Assembly: GCA_964526675.1 (NCBI GenBank)
Contig: CAZGLY010000014.1
Coordinates: 1 to 64,000, forward strand
From: CAZADA01 sp964526675
GTDB lineage: Bacteria; Pseudomonadota; Alphaproteobacteria; Caulobacterales; Maricaulaceae
Reading direction: 5' to 3'
Length of the DNA stretch: 64,000 bases
The notes under the pieces were generated by a model. The model ran no database searches, was not told where the DNA came from, and was given only the letters and a program-made list of their open reading frames with translations. Numbering within the stretch: position 1 is the first letter of the stretch; the number at the start of each line of letters is the position of its first letter. The translations under genes were made by a program, and so were the position numbers. Shown here piece after piece: positions 33,044 through 41,460 of this stretch.

Positions 33044-34399
33044 ATGCGTTACTTGCCCCTGACGGATGCGGACCGGGCCGCCATGCTCGAGGCCGTTGGC
33101 GTCGCCTCTATCGATGAGCTGTTCTCCGACGTGCCGGAGGCCGCCCGGTTCGACGGACCGGTGGAGGGCTTGCCGCTTGTCCAGGGCGAGCTGGCGGTGA
33201 CGCGGCATCTGTCGGCGCTTGCGGCGCGCAACACCGCCGCGGGAGACACCGCGTTCTTCTGCGGGGCCGGCGCCTACCGCCACCATGTACCGGCGAGCGT
33301 GGACCACATCATTCAGCGGTCTGAGTTTTTGACCGCCTACACGCCCTATCAGCCTGAGGTCTCCCAAGGCACGTTGCAGACGCTGTTTGAGTTCCAAACC
33401 CAAGTCGCCCAGCTGATGGGCCTCGGGGTTGCGAACGCCTCCATGTATGACGGCTCGACCGCGTGCGCGGAGGCTGTGCTGATGGCCGCGCGCATCACCA
33501 AGCGCGCCAAAGCCGTGCTCGCGCCGGGCCTGCACCCGCACTACGCCGCCGCGACCAAGACGCTGGCGAAACACCTCGACATGGACATCGTCGCCGCGCC
33601 GGCGGCCGTGTCCGGCGACGCCTCCGCGGCGGATCTGGTGGACGCCGACACGGCGTGTCTGGTGGTGCAAACGCCCAACGTGTTCGGCGCGTTGGTCGAC
33701 CTCGAACCCTTGGCGGAAGCCGCGCACAAGGCGGGGGCTCTGCTCGTCGCGGTGACGACGGAGGCGGTGTCGCTCGGCCTGGTCAAAAGCCCGGGCGAGA
33801 TGGGCGCGGACATCGCCGTCGCCGAGGGCCAGTCGATTGGCAACGCGTTGAACTTCGGCGGGCCCTATGTCGGCCTCTTCGCGTGCAAGGACGACCGCGC
33901 GTTCATCCGCCAACTGCCTGGCCGCTTGGCCGGCGAGACGGTGGACGCCGATGGCGAGCGCGGCTTTGTGCTGACGCTGTCGACACGCGAGCAACACATC
34001 CGCCGCGACAAGGCGACGTCGAACATCTGCACCAACTCCGGCCTCTGCGCGCTGGCGTTTACGGTGCACATGACCCTGCTGGGGGAGGCGGGCTTGCGCC
34101 GGCTCGCGCGCCTGAACCACGAGGCGGCGTGCGATGTGGCCGAGCGGCTCGAGGCCATCCCGGGCGTGACGCTCGAAACGCCGAGCTTCTTCAACGAATT
34201 CACCGTGACGCTGCCGGCAAACGCGGCTGAAACCGTGTCGAAACTGCTGCAAAAGGGCGTGATTGCCGGCGTTCCCGCGAACCGCCTGTTCCCGGATTCC
34301 GACGTGGACAATCACCTCATCATCGCGGTGACGGAGACGAACACGCCGGAGGACATCGACGCGCTCGAGCACGGCTTGCGCGAGGTGCTCGATGCCTAA
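33044..34399 (+). CDS. gcvPA: Glycine dehydrogenase (decarboxylating) subunit 1
   Basis: This is the first half of the two-subunit P protein, which decarboxylates glycine with PLP and passes the aminomethyl group to GcvH. It has 451 residues, the usual size. The N-terminus RYLPLTDADRAAML is typical. FCGAGAYRHHVP, TPYQPEVSQGTLQ and NICTNSGLCAL are conserved. It pairs with gcvPB, from which it is separated by a cupin gene. Its last eight bases overlap the cupin start. Confidence 0.95.
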   Translation: MRYLPLTDADRAAMLEAVGVASIDELFSDVPEAARFDGPVEGLPLVQGELAVTRHLSALAARNTAAGDTAFFCGAGAYRHHVPASVDHIIQRSEFLTAYTPYQPEVSQGTLQTLFEFQTQVAQLMGLGVANASMYDGSTACAEAVLMAARITKRAKAVLAPGLHPHYAAATKTLAKHLDMDIVAAPAAVSGDASAADLVDADTACLVVQTPNVFGALVDLEPLAEAAHKAGALLVAVTTEAVSLGLVKSPGEMGADIAVAEGQSIGNALNFGGPYVGLFACKDDRAFIRQLPGRLAGETVDADGERGFVLTLSTREQHIRRDKATSNICTNSGLCALAFTVHMTLLGEAGLRRLARLNHEAACDVAERLEAIPGVTLETPSFFNEFTVTLPANAAETVSKLLQKGVIAGVPANRLFPDSDVDNHLIIAVTETNTPEDIDALEHGLREVLDA

Positions 34400-34925
34400 G
34401 GTCGATCGCGAGACCGCGCCTCGGGTGGAGCGCCAAGCCTATCCGGGCCGGCTGCTCCGCCGTACCGACGGTTGCTGGAAGACAAAGCTAAGCGACGCCG
34501 GAGGCCTGACGCAGTTTGGTTTGGGTGAAGTCACCCTTGCGCCGGGTTCCTCCACGGGCCTCTACCATTGGCATGAGGCGGACGACGAACTCGTCTACAT
34601 CCTCGAAGGCGAAGTCGTGATGGTTGAAGGCGACGTCGAGACCATTATGCGCGCCGGCGACTGCGCAACCTTTAAAGCTGGACGCGCGGTCGGCCACACC
34701 TTTGAAAATCGTACGGACGCACCCGTGCGTTTGCTAGAGGTCGGCCCGCGGGGTCTCGATGAGACCGCCCACTATCCTGGTCTCGACATGCTCTACCGCC
34801 GCGCCCCCGACGGCGCCCAGCACTTCGAGACCCGCGACGGCCGCCGCCTCACGTCTGAGGATGAGGTCGTCCGCGTCGACGATCCGCAAAACCTGAAGCC
34901 CCAATCGCCTTTGGACATTGAGTAA
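34392..34925 (+). CDS. Cupin-domain protein
   Basis: A 177-residue single-domain cupin. Motif 1 is GLYHWHEADDELVYILEGEVVMVEG (split here as HWHEADDE and LEGE), giving two His and one Glu as metal ligands. Motif 2 is GDCATFKAGRAVGHTFEN with the last His. The resemblance is to general metal-binding cupins of the RmlC type. It overlaps gcvPA by eight bases and sits between the two P-protein genes, so it is surely co-expressed with glycine cleavage. The catalytic role is unknown. Confidence 0.85.
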   Translation: MPKVDRETAPRVERQAYPGRLLRRTDGCWKTKLSDAGGLTQFGLGEVTLAPGSSTGLYHWHEADDELVYILEGEVVMVEGDVETIMRAGDCATFKAGRAVGHTFENRTDAPVRLLEVGPRGLDETAHYPGLDMLYRRAPDGAQHFETRDGRRLTSEDEVVRVDDPQNLKPQSPLDIE

Positions 34926-34952
34926 CGCCCCGCCGCGTCAGGAGTTCGCCCG

Positions 34953-36533
34953 ATGAGCATGAACACCCAAGGTCGTCCCACCGCCCCGCGTTCCGCCGAT
35001 GGCGACGTGCTCGTGGAAGATCGCCCGGCGACGCCCGAGGGCGGCGCGGCGTCGACGCCGCGCGCGGGACGCGGTCTGCTGCAGGACGAGCCGTTGCTCT
35101 TCGAGGTCGGAGACGCCGACAAGACCGGCGTGGATTTGCCTGAGCCTTCCGGCCGCGCCGCGCGCCTGGGCGGTCTGGAGCGGGCGGCGCCGATCGGGTT
35201 GCCGGGCCTCTCCGAGCCGGAGACGATGCGCCATTATGTGCGGCTCTCGCAGCGGAACTACGCCATCGACTTAGGGCTCTACCCCTTGGGCTCGTGCACG
35301 ATGAAGCACAATCCGCGTCTCAACGAGAAAGTCGCGCGGTTGCCGGGTTTTGCGGATCTCCATCCTCTGCAGCCGGAAGAAACCGTGCAAGGCGCGCTCG
35401 CGCTGATTGACGAACTTGGCCGGTGGCTGACGACGCTGACGGGCATGCCGGCCGTCGCCATGAGCCCCAAAGCCGGGGCCCATGGCGAGCTCTGCGGCAT
35501 GATGGCCATTCGCGCGGCGCTCGACGCGCGCGGCGACACGGGCCGCCGGCGGGTGCTCGTGCCCGAGAGCGCCCACGGCACCAATCCGGCCACGGCGATC
35601 CAATGCGGCTTCACCGTGGATGAGATCAAAGCCGCGCCGGACGGTCGCGTGGATCTGGACGAACTGAAAACGAAATTGGGTGATGACCTGGCGGGCATCA
35701 TGCTCACCAACCCCAACACCTGTGGTTTGTTTGAGCGCGACATCCGTGAAATCGCTGATCTTATTCATGGCGCCGGCGGGTACTTCTACTGTGACGGCGC
35801 GAACTTCAACGCGATTGTCGGCCGGGTGCGTCCGGGGGATCTCGGCGTCGACGCGATGCACATCAACCTCCACAAGACGTTCTCCACGCCCCATGGCGGG
35901 GGCGGCCCGGGGTCAGGCCCCACGGTGCTGTCCGAGGCGCTCGCGCCCTACGCGCCCTTGCCGCGCATCGAGAAAACTGGGGAGAACTATCGGCTCGTCG
36001 AACACGCGGCAGGGGAAGAACGCGCGTTCGGACGCATGGTGGCGTTTCACGGTCAGATGGGCATGTTCGTCCGTGCGCTGAGCTATATGCTCAGTCATGG
36101 CGCCGACGGTCTGCGCCAGGCGGCCGAAGACGCGGTGCTCAACGCGAACTACGTTCTGGCGGGTTTGCAAGACGTCATGACCCCGGCGTTTGCCGGCACA
36201 TGCATGCACGAAGCGTTGTTTGACGATCGATTCCTAAAAGATACGGGAATCTCAACGCTCGACTTTGCGAAAGCGATGATCGACGCGGGCTATCATCCCA
36301 TGACGATGTACTTTCCGTTGGTTGTTCATGGCGCAATGTTGATTGAACCTACGGAGACCGAGTCTAAGGAAAGCTTAGATCGGTTCGTCGCCGTCCTTCG
36401 GGATTTGGCGTCGGCGGCGGTGCGCGGTGAATCGCCGCGCTTTCTGACCGCCCCGACACGCGCGCCGCTGAAGCGTTTGGACGAAACGCGCGCTGCGCGG
36501 CGTCCCGTTCTTCGCTGGGGCCAGGGCGATTGA
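34953..36533 (+). CDS. gcvPB: Glycine dehydrogenase (decarboxylating) subunit 2
   Basis: This subunit carries the PLP Lys of the P protein, K308 in NLHKTFSTPHGGGGPG. The 526-residue protein also shows LGSCTMKHNPRLNE, SAHGTNPATA and YCDGANFNAIVGRVRPGD, all canonical. The first 40 residues are a variable leader. AGGAG precedes the ATG at eight bases. The 3' quarter (about 36190-36380) is more AT-rich than the rest of the operon. Confidence 0.95.
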   Translation: MSMNTQGRPTAPRSADGDVLVEDRPATPEGGAASTPRAGRGLLQDEPLLFEVGDADKTGVDLPEPSGRAARLGGLERAAPIGLPGLSEPETMRHYVRLSQRNYAIDLGLYPLGSCTMKHNPRLNEKVARLPGFADLHPLQPEETVQGALALIDELGRWLTTLTGMPAVAMSPKAGAHGELCGMMAIRAALDARGDTGRRRVLVPESAHGTNPATAIQCGFTVDEIKAAPDGRVDLDELKTKLGDDLAGIMLTNPNTCGLFERDIREIADLIHGAGGYFYCDGANFNAIVGRVRPGDLGVDAMHINLHKTFSTPHGGGGPGSGPTVLSEALAPYAPLPRIEKTGENYRLVEHAAGEERAFGRMVAFHGQMGMFVRALSYMLSHGADGLRQAAEDAVLNANYVLAGLQDVMTPAFAGTCMHEALFDDRFLKDTGISTLDFAKAMIDAGYHPMTMYFPLVVHGAMLIEPTETESKESLDRFVAVLRDLASAAVRGESPRFLTAPTRAPLKRLDETRAARRPVLRWGQGD

Positions 36534-36783
36534 GCCTTGGTCGTTGCGGCGGCTGATCGCTGAACGACCGAGCGGACGCGTTTCATGGCGCGTCACAGCT
36601 GTGTAGGATCGCGCCATCGGGGGTGCGTCCGGCCCCGACGCTGCCTACATTCACCCGTACTCGCCGCGTGGAGCCCGCGTCGCAGGGGCGCCGAAGACCG
36701 TTGTGTCACTGCGGGAACGCTGTTTAGAGTTCTTTTATCGGCGTTCGATAAGCCTGTAAGGGCGAGAAGGAGATGCCCCGGGA

Positions 36784-37098
36784 ATGCGTTACGTCGCTCG
36801 AGCGTTTAGCGTGTTTATCGCCCCAGACGCGGGCGTGTTTAATCTCGGTGAAATGATGCGGTGGGCGATTCGCCAGTTTGCGACGGTGATCGGCGCTCTT
36901 CTTGTCTTGATCGCAGTGCCTGTGGCTTTGGTGACCCCGATTGTGCCGGTCGGTCTGCCGCTTTTGATTGTCGGACTGATTTTGTTGGTGAATTCGTCTG
37001 AGCGGGCGCGCCGTATGTTCTTGCGGTGGGCGAAGCGTTACCCGATCACATCACGACCGTTGCGCAGCATTATGCGCCGTCGACAGCGCCGGCTTTAA
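36784..37098 (+). CDS. Small two-helix membrane protein
   Basis: The 104-residue protein has a hydrophobic core IGALLVLIAVPVALV and VGLPLLIVGLILLV, separated by a Pro-rich turn (TPIVPVG), followed by a strongly basic tail (MRRRQRRL). This layout resembles small PGPGW-type inner-membrane proteins, but no firm family can be claimed. AAGGAG lies 11 bases before the ATG; an internal start at MMRWAIRQF is possible. Codon use is less GC-biased than neighbours. The 250 bases before it hold no gene. Confidence 0.6.
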   Translation: MRYVARAFSVFIAPDAGVFNLGEMMRWAIRQFATVIGALLVLIAVPVALVTPIVPVGLPLLIVGLILLVNSSERARRMFLRWAKRYPITSRPLRSIMRRRQRRL

Positions 37099-37169
37099 GC
37101 GCTCACCTTTCTCGTTCTTAAGAGTTGTGCCGCGCCGAGGAGCGCAGACGCCCCCACGCTCGTCCGGCG

Positions 37170-37700
37170 TCAGCGCGCTGGTCCGAAGCGATTCGAGACG
37201 TCTTTGACGCTGTCGGCGATGAGTTGGTCGCGGGTTTGGGGCTCGAGGTCATTCTCGAACAAGGCCGCTGCGGCGCTGGCCGCGAGACGGGTCGCCTGAT
37301 CACGCACGAGGGCCTCAGCTTCCGCTTCGGCTTGGGCGATTTTGCGCTCGGCCATCTGAGCGCGTCGTTCGAGGCGGTTCGTCAGCTCAGCGCGCATGGT
37401 GCTGGCCACCACCTCGGCGTCGCGGCGGGCGCGTTCGATGATCGCTTGGGCCTCTTTCTCGGCGGCGCGTTGGCGGCGTTGGTAGCCGGCCAGCACTTCC
37501 TGGGCTTCCTCGCGCAGGCGGCGCGCCTCTTCAAGCTCCCGCGCGATCGCGGCGGACCGATCGTCTAGGGCTTTCGTCAGAAGCTTGGGCACGCCGAGAT
37601 AGGCCAGCATCCCAAGGAACGCAAGCAACGCCACCAAGACCCAGGTCGTGGGATCGCTGGGGCCGTACGGAATGTGAAGCAAGTGCTCCATCTGGGTCAT
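37170..37700 (-). CDS. atpF: ATP synthase F0 subunit b
   Basis: Subunit b is half of the peripheral stalk linking F0 to F1. The 176-residue protein has one N-terminal helix (TTWVLVALLAFLGMLAYLGV) and a long charged coiled coil (LEEARRLREEAQEVLAGYQRRQ). The sequence ends in GPAR. It is the last gene of the minus-strand F0 operon and lies 72 bases after the b' gene. The initiator may be the first or the second Met (MTQMEHL). Confidence 0.92.
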   Translation of the reverse strand: MTQMEHLLHIPYGPSDPTTWVLVALLAFLGMLAYLGVPKLLTKALDDRSAAIARELEEARRLREEAQEVLAGYQRRQRAAEKEAQAIIERARRDAEVVASTMRAELTNRLERRAQMAERKIAQAEAEAEALVRDQATRLAASAAAALFENDLEPQTRDQLIADSVKDVSNRFGPAR

Positions 37701-37772
37701 CCTTCCGACGGCGCGTCCGAAGCGCGCCTTGTAGTCTTCTCGCCGCCCGCCGGTGAGACCAAGGGCGTCGCG

Positions 37773-38339
37773 CTAAGCGCGCCCGGCGGTCTCCACCGCT
37801 TGCTTGACGCGATCGGCGTCCACGGAGGCGCCGGTCAGCCGCGTGACGATGTCGCCCGCCGCATCGACCGCGATCTCCTTGACGTTCGCCAGCGCGGTCG
37901 CTTTCGCGGCGTCGATGCGCGCTTCAGCGTCCGCCAAGCGCTGGCTCAGAGCAGCCTCAGCCGCGGCGATCTCCCGGCCCATTTCGGCGTTCACCGTCTC
38001 GCGGGTCTCACCCAGCACGCTCTGCGCCCGCGCGCGCGCATCCGCCAGCGCGCGCTCATAGGCCCGCTGAGCCTCGTCGGCTTGGCGGTTCAGGCGGTTG
38101 GCTTCGTCGACATCGTCGGCGATTTTGTCCCGCCGGTCCTCGATCACGCTGGCGAGTTTCGGCAGCAGCGATCGCGACAGCACCACGTACAGCCCGCCAA
38201 ACGCGACCAGCAGCCAGAAAATCTGGCCCGGCCAATTGCTCAGCTCGAACTGAGGCAGGCCGCTGGAGCTCTCCGCGCCGTGGCCGGCTTCTTCGGCGGC
38301 CCTGGCCAGGAGCACGGTCGCCGCGAAACCGGTTATCAC
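37773..38339 (-). CDS. atpF': ATP synthase F0 subunit b'
   Basis: Photosynthetic bacteria and many alphaproteobacteria carry this second, diverged b-type stalk subunit. The 188-residue protein has an N-terminal segment (GLPQFELSNWPGQIFWLLVAFGG) with the membrane helix and then a coiled coil with EDRRDKIADDVDEANRL. The start is a GTG at 38339 overlapping the atpE stop (GTGA). It forms a heterodimer with atpF's product. Confidence 0.92.
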   Translation of the reverse strand: MITGFAATVLLARAAEEAGHGAESSSGLPQFELSNWPGQIFWLLVAFGGLYVVLSRSLLPKLASVIEDRRDKIADDVDEANRLNRQADEAQRAYERALADARARAQSVLGETRETVNAEMGREIAAAEAALSQRLADAEARIDAAKATALANVKEIAVDAAGDIVTRLTGASVDADRVKQAVETAGRA

Positions 38340-38575
38340 AGGACGAAGATGATGATCATCGCCACCGCAAGGCCGAACAGGCCGGTGGCTTCCGTGAGCG
38401 CGAAGCCCAAGAGCAGGTTCGTCGTTTGCCCTTGTGCGGCGGACGGGTTGCGCAGCGCGCCCGACAGGAAGTTCGAGAAGATGTTCCCGATCCCGAGAGC
38501 CGCTCCGAACAGCGCCAGCGCCGCGATGCCCGCGCCGATGGCTTTGCCGAGGGTTTCGATTTCGCCTTCGCCCAT
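38336..38575 (-). CDS. atpE: ATP synthase F0 subunit c
   Basis: The 79-residue hairpin forms the rotor ring. The two helices are rich in Gly and Ala (GAGIAALALFGAALGIGNIF). The proton-carrying Glu is E62 in ALTEATGLF, so the ring is most likely H+-driven, as no full Na+-ligand set is evident. The polar loop RNPSAAQ contacts F1. It overlaps the b' gene by four bases. Confidence 0.96.
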   Translation of the reverse strand: MGEGEIETLGKAIGAGIAALALFGAALGIGNIFSNFLSGALRNPSAAQGQTTNLLLGFALTEATGLFGLAVAMIIIFVL

Positions 38576-38645
38576 AACTCACTCCTTCGTTGGCTGAGCG
38601 TCGTCTCGGTCCCGTCGACCGAGCGCCATGATTGAGCCGTGCGCG

Positions 38646-39407
38646 TCAGTGGTGCCCGTGCACGACGTCGTTAAGATAGATCACTGTGAGGATTGCGAAG
38701 ACATAGGCCTGCAGAAACGCCACCAAAAACTCCAGGCCGGTCACGAAAAACACCCCAAAGAACGGTAAGATCGCGGTCAGCATTCCCGCGAAGCCGAGCG
38801 CGCCGAGAGATGCGACAAAGCCGCCAAACAACTTCAGCAGGATATGACCCGCGAGCATGTTGACGAACAGCCGAAAGCCCAAGGTGAGCGGCCGCGCCAG
38901 AAACGAAATGATCTCGATCGGCGTCAGGATCACATACATGAGCCATGGCACGCCCGGTGGCGCGAACAGACGCAAAAACCCAAAGCCCTGTTTGTAGATG
39001 CCGAAGACAATCACGACCGAGATCGACAGAATGCCGAGCGTCAACGTCACCGCCAGCTGGCTCGTCACCGTCGGAAAGATCGGAAACATACCAAGCAGAT
39101 TGCAGGTGAGAACAAACATAAACAGCGAGAAAATGAAGGGCAGGAAGCGAAGGCCGTCCGGCCCGATCACGTCTTTAATCATCCCAGAGACAAAATCGTA
39201 CGCCATCTCCGCGACAACTTGCAAACGTCCTGGCACCAGCGTCACGCGTTGTGTCGCCATCGACAAAAACAGGATGATCACCCCCGATGCCGCGAGAGCG
39301 AACACCGCGACGTTCGTCAACGACAGGTCGACACCGCCCACCGGCCCAATGGCGGCGACCTCGTAGACTTCAAATTGGCTTAGCGGACTTGTTGATTTCT
39401 CAGCCAC
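38646..39407 (-). CDS. atpB: ATP synthase F0 subunit a
   Basis: Subunit a forms the proton half-channels beside the c-ring. The 253-residue protein has about six hydrophobic segments, and the essential Arg is in PLTLGFRLFVNMLAGH. The N-terminal SQFEVYEV is typical of alphaproteobacteria. It ends LTVIYLNDVVHGHH. It lies 24 bases after atpI and 70 bases before atpE. Confidence 0.96.
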   Translation of the reverse strand: MAEKSTSPLSQFEVYEVAAIGPVGGVDLSLTNVAVFALAASGVIILFLSMATQRVTLVPGRLQVVAEMAYDFVSGMIKDVIGPDGLRFLPFIFSLFMFVLTCNLLGMFPIFPTVTSQLAVTLTLGILSISVVIVFGIYKQGFGFLRLFAPPGVPWLMYVILTPIEIISFLARPLTLGFRLFVNMLAGHILLKLFGGFVASLGALGFAGMLTAILPFFGVFFVTGLEFLVAFLQAYVFAILTVIYLNDVVHGHH

Positions 39408-39431
39408 ACTCGCGCCCCATGCTCACACTTG

Positions 39432-39782
39432 TCACGCCTGCTCATCCGTTTCCGGCGGCGTCTCCGCCGCCGCGTCGCTTTGCATGGCGTACGCGGCCCG
39501 CACCACATTGCGCACGCCCGCGGCAAACCCAAAAGCGAGACCGCCCAGAATAAACCACAGCGTCCCACCAATCAGACGCGACAGGCCGTAGCCCAATCCC
39601 ACGCCCACGAACACAGCCGCCAGCAGCTCCCCCGAGAGCTTCAGCGCCGCGCCAAGGCCCGCCGTGACTGGCGCGCCAGCACTTTGCTTCTGCGCGCGCG
39701 CCGCGAGGTTCGCCTCCAGCTTTCCCCTCAGGGCGGCGCGGCGGCGCTCCAATTCGCTCAGGTCAGGCTCGGGACGGGTCAT
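39432..39782 (-). CDS. atpI: AtpI/AtpZ-family F0 accessory protein
   Basis: AtpI-type proteins help assemble or supply ions to the c-ring. The 116-residue protein has an N-terminal charged helix (LSELERRRAALRGKLEANL) and two transmembrane segments (ELLAAVFVGVGLGYGLSRLIGG and LWFILGGLAFGFAAG). It is the first gene of the F0 operon, just downstream of the candidate promoter at 39819-39847. Confidence 0.88.
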   Translation of the reverse strand: MTRPEPDLSELERRRAALRGKLEANLAARAQKQSAGAPVTAGLGAALKLSGELLAAVFVGVGLGYGLSRLIGGTLWFILGGLAFGFAAGVRNVVRAAYAMQSDAAAETPPETDEQA

Positions 39783-39818
39783 CGGCGGTCGAACGACCCC
39801 CGCACGTCAGACATCGCG

Positions 39819-39847
39819 GTGCTAATGACGCCCCGCAGCAAAGTCAA
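39819..39847 (-). promoter_or_regulatory. Candidate promoter of the F0 ATP synthase operon
   Basis: On the minus strand TTGACT (39842-39847) and TAGCAC (39819-39824) are 17 bases apart, ending 36 bases before atpI. The -35 is near-consensus and the spacing is ideal; the -10 is a weaker GTTAGC-like type seen elsewhere in the window. Inference from sequence. Confidence 0.5.
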
Positions 39848-39938
39848 GCGGGGGTGATACACCGGCGTCGGCGCGGCCGCGTTTCAGTTGACCTGTTATC
39901 GACTCAAGTGTTGTCAACACGTTCGCCTTAACAGCCGT

Positions 39939-40784
39939 TTAATCCTCTGGGTTGGTTTCCGGCGTCGCCGGGTCGTCGTTTGGCGGCGCCGCCGCAGCGG
40001 GCGGCTCTGTGGACAGCGCGTCCGCGGCGGGCTCGGCCGCGTCCGTTGCGACATCATCGGCGGATTCGGCTGGCGCGGGCTCCTCGGCCGCCGGTTCGCC
40101 GAGATAGGGCGCAAGCGCGGCTTCGAACTGTTCGATCGTGCGCAAGCCCGGCGTCAATTCGCCGTTGATCAAGAACGCCGGCGTGCCCGTGACGTTGAAT
40201 TCTTCACTCGCGCGTTCGCTGCTCTCATAGATCGCGTTGATCATGGCTTCATCGGCGAGACACGCGTTGAACTCGTCTTCGCTGAGACCCGCGTTGCGCG
40301 CGATGCGCATGTACATCTCGCGCTGCGTTCCCGACTGGACGGCCCGAAAGATCGCTTCTTGCCGCTCAAACAGCACCTCAATCACATCGAAATACCGATC
40401 CGCGCCGGCGCACCGCGCCAACACGAAGCCGGCGACGGCGAGATTGGCCGGGGCGGTCGGCAATTCGCGAAACACGAAGCGGACTTTGCCGGTCTCGATG
40501 TAGCGGGTCTTCAAGTCCTGAAAGGCGGTGCGGTGGAACGTCGCGCAGTGGCTGCAGGTGACCGAGGCGTACTCAATGATCGTCACCGGCGCGTTCGGAT
40601 CGCCGATGGCGAAGTCTCCGGGCTCCTCACCGCCGGCGCGCGCTTGGGCGCCTTCGCCGGGACCGCACGCGGTGGCGACGCCCGCGATGAGGCTCACGCC
40701 AGCGAGCGTCAGCGCGCTGCGCCGGCTGTGGATGGGGTCGCGGGGGATCACCCCGTCCGCGGCGGCCGTGAGCCTCTCGCCCAT
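39939..40784 (-). CDS. DsbA-like thiol:disulfide oxidoreductase
   Basis: The 281-residue exported protein has a thioredoxin-4 fold with the active site CSHC (C77-C80) and the cis-Pro loop in NVTGTPAFLINGE. The N-terminus contains HSRRSALTLAGVSLIAGV, a possible Tat-like signal with an imperfect lipobox ending at C40. After the domain (about residue 230) comes a 50-residue Ala/Pro/Glu/Asp-rich tail, not needed by the fold. It lies four bases after the DUF721 gene, and the mutY-DUF721-dsbA grouping is common in alphaproteobacteria. It could oxidise or isomerise disulfides. Confidence 0.88.
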   Translation of the reverse strand: MGERLTAAADGVIPRDPIHSRRSALTLAGVSLIAGVATACGPGEGAQARAGGEEPGDFAIGDPNAPVTIIEYASVTCSHCATFHRTAFQDLKTRYIETGKVRFVFRELPTAPANLAVAGFVLARCAGADRYFDVIEVLFERQEAIFRAVQSGTQREMYMRIARNAGLSEDEFNACLADEAMINAIYESSERASEEFNVTGTPAFLINGELTPGLRTIEQFEAALAPYLGEPAAEEPAPAESADDVATDAAEPAADALSTEPPAAAAPPNDDPATPETNPED

Positions 40785-40788
40785 GGTG

Positions 40789-41358
40789 TCATCTCCCTTC
40801 GGCCTTCGACGCCAGCGTGGCGCGGCCCAATTCCCTCAGCGCTGACTTCAACTCCGGATCGCGCACAGGCTCAAGGGCGCGCTCTAACTTTCGCGCAGCG
40901 CGCAGGGGCGGCGCCGCGACGCCGCCGCGGTCGGCGCTTTCGTTCGCACGGGCGCTCTGCGGCGTGGCGAGGGGCCGGATCGCCAGCCGCCCCGCAACAA
41001 CACGGCCGCAGGACGTGTTGACCCGCTCCAGCACCCGCGCGCTGTCGGCTTCGATCAAGACCGCCGCCGGCCCGACCGCCGCCACATGCAGCACGCCGTC
41101 GCGGCCCCGGCCGCTGAGCCGCTCCGCTTGTGAGAGCGACGCGAGGCGGGGCCCCACAATCTCCGTCCAATGGCGGGCGATGTGCCGTGTCAACGCGCCG
41201 GGGAGCCCGGGCGCGTCGTCCGTGGGGGCGAAGCGCTGACTGTGGGCGGCCATCAGCGCCTTCAGCGCAAACCCGGCCGTCGGCGCGGGGCGACGCGCGC
41301 GGCGCGCGCGCGGGACGTCATCGGGCGACGGCGCGAGGGTGGAGCGATGGCGCGGCAT
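40789..41358 (-). CDS. DUF721 (DciA-like) protein
   Basis: The 189-residue protein has the DUF721 core: HIARHWTEIVGPRLASLSQAERLSG, then DGVLHVAAVGPAAVLIEADSARVLERVN. DUF721 includes DciA, the loader or operator of replicative helicase DnaB in bacteria without DnaC. The N-terminus (about 40 residues) is basic and the C-terminal helix is charged. The start at 41358 (MPRHRSTLAP) is preferred over an upstream frame of odd composition, but the ribosome-binding site is weak. It reads divergently from mutY. Confidence 0.85.
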   Translation of the reverse strand: MPRHRSTLAPSPDDVPRARRARRPAPTAGFALKALMAAHSQRFAPTDDAPGLPGALTRHIARHWTEIVGPRLASLSQAERLSGRGRDGVLHVAAVGPAAVLIEADSARVLERVNTSCGRVVAGRLAIRPLATPQSARANESADRGGVAAPPLRAARKLERALEPVRDPELKSALRELGRATLASKAEGR

Positions 41359-41460
41359 CGGCGGTCTCTCGGAACGAGGTGGCGGGCGCTTGCGCCCTGT
41401 TTTTCGCCACCAGGCATCGCATGTCTGGACAGGCGCGCGCAAATCGGATGAACGGATCCC

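Noticed and set aside
36534..36783. Search for a gene or riboswitch in the 250-base gap after gcvPB
   Set aside because: No frame with a ribosome-binding site and no conserved RNA element could be recognised.
39908..39920. GTGTTGTCAACAC palindrome near the dsbA end
   Set aside because: Only a five-pair stem with a three-base loop and no T-run; too weak to call a terminator.
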